Origin: Bacteroidia bacterium
GTDB lineage: Bacteria; Bacteroidota; Bacteroidia; Chitinophagales; UBA2359
Assembly (NCBI GenBank): GCA_030427245.1
Contig: JAUHXA010000003.1
Span: 62,001-126,000, forward strand
Direction: 5' to 3'
DNA: 64,000 bases
This document shows, one piece after another, positions 15,806-25,800 of the stretch (position 1 is the first letter of the stretch; each line of letters opens with the position of its first letter). The position numbers and the translations under genes were made by a program. The notes under the pieces were generated by a model. It was not told the DNA's origin and did no database searches. It saw only the letters and a program-made list of their open reading frames with translations.

Positions 15806-16627
15806 ATGAACTCAACCATATCTATCATCGGCTGCGGTTGGCTTGGCCTCCCCTTAGCGGAATACCTTCAAAAAAAAGGCTTCTCTATCAAAGGTAGTAC
15901 CACGACTCCTTCCAAATTGGAGGAGTTGGCTGCAAAAGGAATCCAGCCTTTTCTCCTTCAATTGCAGGGCAAAGACTCCCAATCACCCGAACAAGATACA
16001 ATTCTAAGTAAATTATTGCAAGCAGACATTTTGATACTCAATATTCCACCAGGCCGAAAAAATCCAGATGTTGTGTCTTCATTTTTGACAAAAATCAAAA
16101 CACTCCTCCACGCCATTGCAACCTCCCCCATACAAAAGATAGTATTTGTCAGTGCCACTTCTGTCTACTCCCTTCAAAATAAAGTCGTCACCGAAGTTGA
16201 TGCTCAAAATCCCACCAAAACTTCGGGCAGGGCATTGCTTCAAGCCGAACAATTATTGCAGAACTGCCCAAATATCGAAACAACCATTCTGCGTTTGGCA
16301 GGTTTATATGGTCCTAATCGTCCCGCTGGACGTTTTTTGGCAGGAAAAAAAAATTTATCGAATGGAGAAGGGCGAGTCAACTTGGTGCATCAGTTGGATT
16401 GCATTGAAGTGATTTACCAAATCATTCGACAAGAGAAATGGAACAAAACCTTCAATGTCTGCTCAGACGACCATCCCACAAGACAAACATTTTACACAGA
16501 AGCCGCCCAAAAACTACGCTTGCCCCCTCCTACTTTTCTACTCGATAGTTCTGCCCAATATTGCATTGTGTCGAATGAAAAAGTAAAAACAGAGCTTGGA
16601 GTATTCTTTAGAAACCTAACTGACTAA
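15806..16627 (+). CDS. NAD(P)-dependent epimerase/dehydratase-like protein (YeeZ type)
   Basis: A 273-residue Rossmann-fold protein of the extended SDR group. The nucleotide-binding loop IIGCGWLGLPLAEYLQKKGF is at residues 7-26. KIVFVSATSVYS, near residue 105, is the family's strand with the catalytic-site Ser/Thr. LRLAGLYGPNRPAGR follows near residue 166, as in NAD-dependent epimerases. The ATG at 15806 is chosen over an upstream TTG because it places the nucleotide-binding strand at the normal distance from the N-terminus. The substrate is unknown. The stop lies inside a triplicated 8-base repeat (TAACTGAC, 16617-16640). Confidence 0.85.
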   Translation: MNSTISIIGCGWLGLPLAEYLQKKGFSIKGSTTTPSKLEELAAKGIQPFLLQLQGKDSQSPEQDTILSKLLQADILILNIPPGRKNPDVVSSFLTKIKTLLHAIATSPIQKIVFVSATSVYSLQNKVVTEVDAQNPTKTSGRALLQAEQLLQNCPNIETTILRLAGLYGPNRPAGRFLAGKKNLSNGEGRVNLVHQLDCIEVIYQIIRQEKWNKTFNVCSDDHPTRQTFYTEAAQKLRLPPPTFLLDSSAQYCIVSNEKVKTELGVFFRNLTD

Positions 16628-16797
16628 CTGACTAACTGACGGATACAAATACAATTCTGTTTCAAAGCAGCGAAAAACAAAGCTATTCGGTCTTTCAAAC
16701 TAAATGATAACGGTTAAACTTAGATACATTTTTATAAAAGGCTCATTTTAGCCATTGAGTTTACAAACAATCTGCTTTCTAAAGAACAAAATATCAG

Positions 16798-16805
16798 TAA
16801 CTTTG
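16798..16805 (+). promoter_or_regulatory. TAnnTTTG -7 box before the giant adhesin
   Basis: TAACTTTG is an exact consensus match, 53 bases before the ATG. Confidence 0.45.
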
Positions 16806-16858
16806 TACGAGCAACCAGCCATCTATTTTTTTGTGCATATTTTATCAAAACCCCAACT

Positions 16859-19800
16859 ATGTATATGTTCCAACGGTACTCTTGTATTTTATATGTATGT
16901 TTAGTCACTTCCTTCCTTACCTTATGGCATCCCCTTTCCCTTCAAGCGCAAGGACTCATGGTCAATGAAATATCGCAAGGTAACACAGGTCAAAAAGAAT
17001 TTGCAGAATTGGTGGTCGTAGGAGATCCCTGTACGACTGTCGACTTACGTGGATGGATTGTAGATGACAACAACGGCGATTTTACGGATTGTCCTGGACC
17101 TGATAATGGCGCTCTATCAGGAACAGGTATTGCCATGGGGCATATTCGTTTCAAATACGACCCTATATGGGAAGAAGTTCCTGTTGGAACTATCATCGTC
17201 TTATATGCTTACAACCCTTCCCTCCCTACCCAACAAGCAGACTTGGGTAGTCTAGACCCTACAATTCCTGATTACGATGATTCAAACTGTGATTTTCTAA
17301 GGCTTGTTCCTGTTAATGCTTCCAATACGTATATGGAGTATGACTCAACAACTCCTCATACCCCTACATCGGGTAATGGAGCGGACAATATTGTTTGTCC
17401 AAATGGAGCAAATGCCGCCGCAGAAGGTTCTCCTGCCTACACTCCTGCTAGCTATATTCCTCTTACAGATACTGGATTCACAGGCAACTTTGAATTTAGA
17501 AATGCTGGGGATGCGTGTCAAATCCGCCAACCAGATGGCAGTTACTTTCATGGTATTTCTTATGGTACCAGCGGTTCAGGTGCACCAGACATTATTGGAG
17601 GCCCAGACAATTTACACGTTTCAGCAGTAGGTGGTAGCAATAGAAACTATTTTTTCGACAATGGTGCCAGCGATGATTATACCAATGTTGCCAACTATAT
17701 TGCGGGAACTGCCTCTACCGACCAAACTCCAGGCTTTCCGAACTCCTGCCTCAATGCCCAATGGATAGAAAGCATGAGAACCGCACCTGATGATGAATTT
17801 CAAGGCGCAAGCTGCCCAAATATGGGAGCACCTGCGACTTTTTGTGCAGGAGACCAAATGACCTTCTCACTTACAGGGTGTGATTCAGACAGTTATCTTT
17901 GGACACTTGACAATGGAAATGCCACCATTGTCGGAGCCGATGATGGAAAATCAGTAGTAGTAGAAGGAGTTAGTGCCGGCAGTGCTATATTAACGGTCAC
18001 TGCTACCAATGCATACACCGACTTATTCACAAATTTGTCAGGTTGTTCGGCAAGTTCTCAAGATGATTTATATACATTTGTTTTGACCATCAATGCTCCT
18101 GCGACACCTGCTATCACAGGTAATGACATCTGTGGCAGTGGAAACAGCATCTTATCACTCAACAATACCTATACCCAATACACTTGGAGCAATGGAGGAA
18201 ACATGCTCACTACAAGTGTAAGTGCAGCAGGAACTTATACAGTAACGGTGACAGATGGCAATGGCTGTACTGCTACTGACGATATTACCATCAATGTAAA
18301 CACCCTTCCAGTTGTAGATATCGAAAACAATCCAGGAACCGATATACTAGAATTCTGTGAAGGGGATGCCACATTTTTAGGAGCTACTTTGTCTGGAAAT
18401 GGCCCTTATGGTTATAATTGGTCGAATGGACAAACCAACAACATCATCACTGTAAATAATGCCCCTCCAGGAACTCACACATTCACTGTCACTGTCACCG
18501 ATGGCGATGGGTGTACAGGAACAGACGATGTAGTGGTAGAAATTATTCCTATACCGACTTCTTCAAGCCTAACCATTGAATTATGCGAAGATACGCCGGG
18601 TTCAGGCATCGCCACAGGTGTAGACCTCACCGAATACAACCTTCTACTCAACGATACACCCAATGTGGAGTTTGACTGGTTCGATGGCGATTTGGTTACT
18701 TATGTGTACATTAGCAACCCAACAAATTTCGATTTCCCTCCTTCCAACAATGCCTTATCCGTAGACATTATAGATGATATTGCAGTAAGCGACTGTTATA
18801 TATCGCTTATAATTCCTTATACAATTTTTTCCTCTTCCGTCTTTAGCCCCATCGGCAATGACTTTTGTGAAGGAGAAACCACCACGCTTTCTGTTAGCGA
18901 AACCTTCAACAACTATGTATGGTCAAATGGAGTAACGGCACAAAGTATCACCGTCAGTACAGGAGGAACTTATACCGTCACCATTACGAATGACAACGAT
19001 TGTACTTCAACGGGTACCGTTTCCGTTATTGAAGTCAGCAATTCCATTCCAACTGTAAGCGGCAATGATTTTTGTGAAGGGGAAAATACCACACTTTCTG
19101 TTAGCGAAACCTACGATACCTACAACTGGTCCAATGGAGATGCAGGACAAAGCATCAGCGTCAATACGTCAGGAACCTACACTGTAACTGTTCAAAATAC
19201 GGCTGGCTGTACCAATACTGGAGAAGTCACCGTCAATGAACTCACCAACTTGGATCCTACTATCAATGGAAACAACTTTTGTGTAGGTTCAGATGTCGTT
19301 ATTTCTGTTGCAGAAACATACACAACTTACGACTGGTCAAATGGAGATACGGGACAAAGCATCAGCATCAATACAGCAGGAACTTACACCGTCACCGTTG
19401 AAGATTCAAACGGTTGTACAGGAACAGCACAAGTAAGTATCTCAGAATCTTCCATTTCTAGCCCGACCATCAACGGCAATGATTTTTGTGAGGGAACCAA
19501 TACACCTCTTTCTGTTATCGAAACTTACAGTATTTACAATTGGTCCAATGGAGACGCAGGTCAAAGCATCAATGTCAATACAGCAGGAACATACACCGTC
19601 ACCGTTGAAGACGCAAGCGGTTGCACAGGAACAGCACAAATCGCGATTAGTGAACTACCACCTTTGACACCAACTGTCAACGGCAGCGATTTTTGTGCAG
19701 ATACAAACACTGCGCTTTCTATTACCGAAGCTTATGATACCTACAGTTGGTCCAATGGAGACGCAGGTCAAAGCATCAATGTCAATACAGCAGGAACATA

Positions 19801-22800
19801 CACCGTCACCGTTGAAGACGCAAGCGGCTGTACAGGAACAGGAGAAATCGCCATCAATGAGTTACCTGATTTAGTCCCAACAGTCAATGGCAGCGATTTT
19901 TGTGCAGGTACAAACACGGGGCTTTCAGTCACCGAAACGTATAATACCTACAATTGGTCCAATGGAGATGCAGGTCAGAGCATCAACGTGGCTGCAACAG
20001 GCACTTATACCGTCACCGTCGAAGACGCAAGCGGCTGCACAGGAACAGGAGAAATCACCATCAATGAGCTACCTGATTTAGTCCCAACCGTCAATGGCAG
20101 CGATTTTTGTTTGGGCACAAATACTGCACTTTCAGTCACAGAGACTTATGACACTTACAATTGGTCCAATGGAGACGCAGGACAAAATATCAATGTGAAT
20201 ACAACAGGCACATACACAGTGACCGTTGAAGACGCAAGTGGATGTACAGGCACTGGTGAAGTCACCGTAAACGAACTTTCGGCACTAAATCCAACGGTTA
20301 ATGGAGATGACTTTTGTACAGGTTCTAGTACAACTCTTGCCGTCATAGAAACCTTCAATACTTATAATTGGTCTAATGGAGATTCGGGACAAAACATCAA
20401 TGTCAACACCGCAGGAACTTACACCGTCACCGTTGAAGATGCTATTGGTTGTACAGGAACAGGTGAAGTCACCGTCAATGAAACTTCGGTTTTAGCTCCC
20501 ACTGTCAATGGAAATGATTTTTGTGTCGGCTCAAGTACTTCTCTTTTCCTAACAGGAACTTACAGCAGTTATGATTGGTCAAATGGAGACGCAGGACAAA
20601 GCATCAGTGTCAATATTGGAGGCACTTATACCGTTACCGTTGAAGACGCAAGTGGGTGTACGGGTACAGGACAAACCACTGTCAATGTCAATCCAAACCC
20701 AACTCCTACGGTTGTCGGAACAGATTTTTGTGTTGGCTCAAATACAATTCTTTCCGTCATAGAAACCTACAACTCCTACAATTGGTCGAATGGAGACTCG
20801 GGACAAAACATCTTTGCCAGTACTGCTGGCACTTACACCGTCACTGTTGAAGATGCAAACGGCTGTACTGGTACAGGACAAACGACCATCAATACCAACC
20901 CGATTCCCACTCCTACTGTCAACGGAAATGATATTTGTCAAAATTCCACTTCTATACTTTCAGTCACCGAAACCTACAATTCTTACAATTGGTCAAATGG
21001 AGATTCCGGACAAATGATTACGGTTAGCCTTTGGGGAACTTATACAGTCACTGTTGAAGACTCAAATGGATGTACAGCTTCAGCCATTGTTAGCATCAAT
21101 GAGATTCCAGCTTTAGTACCAACTGTTAATGGAGACGATTTTTGTACAGGGTCAAACACCGTACTTTCTGTTTCCCAAACCTTCAATACCTACAACTGGT
21201 CAAATGGGGATTCAGGGCAAAACATCACGGTCAATACTTCTGGTACTTATACTGTTACTGTTGAAGATGCAAGCGGATGCACAGGAACAGGTGAAGTCAC
21301 CGTCAATGAAACCACAAGTTTGACTCCCGCAGTCAACGGAAATAATTTTTGTGTGGGAGGAAGCACGGATTTGTCTGTTCCAGGAACCTACACTTCCTAT
21401 GATTGGTCAAATGGTGACTCAGGGCAAAACATCACGGTCAATACTCCTGGCACTTACACTGTCACCGTTGAAGATGCAACAGGATGTATAGGAACAGGAG
21501 AAATCACCGTCAATCAGTTGCCAAATGCACTCGCCCCAACTCTCACAGGCAATGATTTTTGTGAAGGGTCAAATAGCACTCTTTCAGTTGTCGAAAACTA
21601 TACAAACTACAATTGGTCGAATGGAGACTCAGGACAAAACATCAATGTCAATACTTCTGGCACTTACACTGTCACCGTTGAAAATGCAGATGGATGTACC
21701 AATACTGGAGAAATTACCATCAACCAATCAGCAAATCTATCTCCTACTGTCAATGGCAATGACTTTTGTGCGGGTAGCTCTGCCTCCCTTACAGTCATCG
21801 AGAACTACACGAACTACAATTGGTCAAATGGAGATGCTGGACAAAATATCAGTGTCAATCTTGGAGGTACATATACTGTTACTGTTGAAGATGCAAGTGG
21901 ATGCACAGGCACAGGTGAGGTAACGGTAAATGTACTTCCAGCCTTATCTCCTACCGTCAATGGAGACGACTTTTGTGAGGGCAACACATCTACCCTTTCT
22001 GTCGCCGAAAGCTTCAATACTTACGATTGGTCCAATGGAGACGCTGGACAAAACATCAGCGTTGGCATTGCTGGCACTTACACCGTCACTGTTGAAGATG
22101 CAGCAGGATGTACAGGAACAGGAGAAGTTACCATTAATGAACTGCCCACCCTAACACCAACCGTCAATGGAGACAATTTTTGTGTAGGTTCTAACACAAA
22201 TCTTTCAGTTACCCAAACCTACAATTCTTACAACTGGTCGAATGGTGATTCGGGGCAAAATATTACCGTTGATATAGTAGGCACTTATACTGTCACTGTT
22301 CAAGACGCAACAGGATGCACAGGCACAGGTGAAGTCACCGTCAATGAAACCACAAGCTTGACTCCGACCGTCAATGGAAATGATTTTTGTATTGGCTCAA
22401 ACACGACTCTTTCTGTTCCAGGAACCTACCAATCTTACAACTGGTCGAATGGTGATGCCGGACAAAACATCAATGTCAATGTTTCTGGTACTTATACGGT
22501 TACCGTTGAAGATGCAACAGGATGTATGGGAACAGGAGAAATCACCATTAATGAATTGCCCAATGTTGCTACTCCTACCCTTTCAGGAGATGATTTTTGT
22601 GCAGGTTCTAGCACTACACTTTCAGTAGTCGAAACCTACAATTCCTACATTTGGTCGAATGGTGAGGTGACCCAAAATACGGATATAAACCTTGCAGGAA
22701 CTTATACTGTCACCGTCTCCAATACAGATGGTTGTACGGCAACTAATGAAATTACCATTCAAAACTTAGCCTCTCCAACACCTTCAATTGATGGAGAAGA

Positions 22801-25800
22801 TATTTGTTCAGGAACTGTTGCCACCTTATCTGTAACAGAAAGTTTTGAGACCTATCTTTGGTCTAATGGTGATGTGACCCAAAATATCACTGTTGGTATG
22901 ACAGGCACATACACCGTTACTGTCTCCAATACCGACGATTGCACTGCAACAGCAAATTTTACCGTCAACGAATTAACGTCTCCAGCCCCTGTTATCACAG
23001 GCAGCTTGGTATTTTGTGAAGGAGGAACTACGACCTTAACAGTGAGCGAAACTTTTGTTCAATATTACTGGTCGACAAACGAAAATAGTCAAGGAATCAC
23101 CGTTGATGCAGGAGGTATTTACGTTGTTACAGTTACAGCCAACAATGGTTGTACAAGCGAAACTGCAGTATCTGTTGCAGAAAAGCTCCTCCCAACAGCT
23201 ACCTTGACAACCAATAGCCCTACTTGTTCAGGGGATGATGTTAACTTGACTTTTGAATTGACAGGAACAGCCCCTTGGACTTTGGATTACTTTAATGGTT
23301 TTGGAAATGTAAGCGTAAATATTCCTTCTTCTCCTCACACCATTACCATCAATCCCAACCAAGGAATCATTATAAATTTAAACAATATCACAGATTCTTT
23401 TTGCAGCAATACTCTTTTTGAAAGCACAGAAATAATCGTAAACGAAGCACCTACGGTTTCCAATATTGAAGTGGTATGTGATAACACCAACACTACTTAT
23501 ACGGTCAGTTTTGACTTGTCAGGCGGAGATTCCAATAGCTATGATATTACAGGAGATGCTGGCAACTTGATAGACAACACCTTTACAAGTGAGCCCATCA
23601 CAAGCGGCGAAAGCTACAACTTTAGCGTGAACGACGACAACCAATGTGGTCCCGTGGTCGTGGATGGCACGCACAATTGCAACTGTGTAACCTTTGCAGG
23701 AACAATGCCACTTACGCCCATTGAAGTATGTGAGGGCGAACCCGTTAACCTCAACAATAATGGAAATGAAACCTTAGATGGAGACGACTTACTCGGTTAT
23801 ATTTTGCACAGCAATGTTGGTACTTCCGTAGGAACGATTTTTGCCCAAAACGACAATGGCAACTTTACTTTTGCAGATGCAAGTCCTCCGCTTAATTACA
23901 ATACCACTTACTATATTTCGGTCATTGCAGGAAGCAATGACGGTACAGGAAACATTGACCTAAATGATGATTGTCTTTCAGTCTCTTCAGGCACACCTGT
24001 TTCGTTTTTACAGAATCCCACACCAACTGCCGAAGGGGGCGGAACCACTTGCGGCAATACTTGGGATTTAGTAGCAATTCCGAGTGTTGGCACAGGAACT
24101 TGGACAGCAAATCCTGCTGTGGGTGTTTCTTTCGGAAATGTCAACAATGCCCTTACAACAGTGACGATTACCGACGCAGGCAACTATGTTTTTACATGGA
24201 CAGAAGACAACAATGGCTGTATTGCCTCCACTACCGTAGCCGTTACTTTCACTCAAAGCGTGGTAGTAGATGCAGGCAATGACGATGAAATCTGCAACGA
24301 CGAATACGATTTGGAAGCCGATAGTGAAGGGCAAGCAGGAATGTGGACAGCAGCCCCTGCTGCGGGTGTCAGTTTTACCAACGACACTGATCCTACGTCT
24401 CGTGTGACAGTAGCTAACCCAGGTACTTATACTTTCACTTGGACAGTGAACAATGGAGAATGTACTGTTAGTGATGCAGTAGAAATTACTTTCTACGATG
24501 GTATTGGAGTTACCAACCGCCAACATGAATGTATTGACAATGAATTTGTCGTGACCTTTGAAATCATTGGAGGAGATGGAAACTATTTGGTGGATGGCAG
24601 CACAGATGGCTTGGTCGGGAATGTATTTACGAGTCAACCCATTCCAAGTGGTGAGGAATATATGTTTACCATAACGGACGGCAGCCCTTGTTTTACATTC
24701 ATTCTAATTGACGATTTTTTCTGCAATTGTACCACCAATGCAGGTATTTTGCCCCTAGACCCGATTGAAAATTGCGGCTTTGATGCTACGGTTTCTGTTA
24801 CAGCAGGCAATCCAACTTTAGACGACAACGATATATTGGTCTATGTGCTTCACGATGGCACCATTCCTTTGAATATTTTGATGAGCAATACAGATGGTCA
24901 ATTCGCTTTTGACGATGCGATTTTGGATTACGAAACCACCTACTTCATCACCGCCTTGGCAGGAAACGATGACAATGGCGATGGTCTTCCCGACTCTGAA
25001 CATGCTTGTTATGAAACCTCTAATGATACACCAATCATCTTTTATGGTCAACCTATGGTGACAGTTTCGGCGGATTGTGGGTTAACTCAAAGCCTTACTG
25101 CTATGCTACAAACTTCAACAGGAACAGCGACTTGGAACAGTACAGGAACCTGGTCTTACACAACAACGAGCGGAGGCAGTGCAAGTTTTGAAGATGTGAA
25201 CAATCCAAATACAGATTTTACTGCAACAGCAGCAGGAGACTATACTTTTACTTGGACGGGCGCAGGAGGATGTGCAAGCAATGTCAGTACGACAATTATT
25301 GAGCCTCTGAGTGCTTCCTGGACTGCTACTTGTGCAGCAGATTTACTAACTTATACCGTTACCCTTACCATTGAAGGAGGCACAACGCCTTATATAGTGA
25401 ACAATGTTCCAATTGCAGGAACTGTTCATACCGAAACTTTCAATGCGGAGGATGGATTTTCATTTGACATTGAAGACAATGGCATTTGCGAAAGCATCAA
25501 TATTGCAGGTTCTTGGGATTGTAATTGTCCAAGTCCTGCCGACCCAACACCTCTTGCAGCAGCGCAAAGTTATTGTGAAGGTGAAGCCGTTCCAAACTTG
25601 GAGGTAATGGACAATGGTGTCGACATTTATTCTTGGTACAACGACCCCAATGATGTCAATCCTATTTTTGAAGGAGCTGTTTTCAGTCCTACAAGTGGCA
25701 CAGCAACTTATTGGGTACAGGCCGTTTCGCCCGATGGATGTGTGAGCAATTTTGTTTCAATTGAATTGATTGAAAACGCTTCTCCCAACAATCCTGTCGG

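Noticed and set aside
18841-23180. Possible CRISPR or satellite array
   Set aside because: The unit is 207 bases, stays in one reading frame and encodes an Ig-like fold; no short repeat-spacer pattern is seen.
24068-24637. 189-codon minus-strand frame inside the adhesin gene
   Set aside because: It is antisense to a clear, repeat-structured protein; long antisense frames are expected opposite Thr/Asn/Gly-rich coding sequence.
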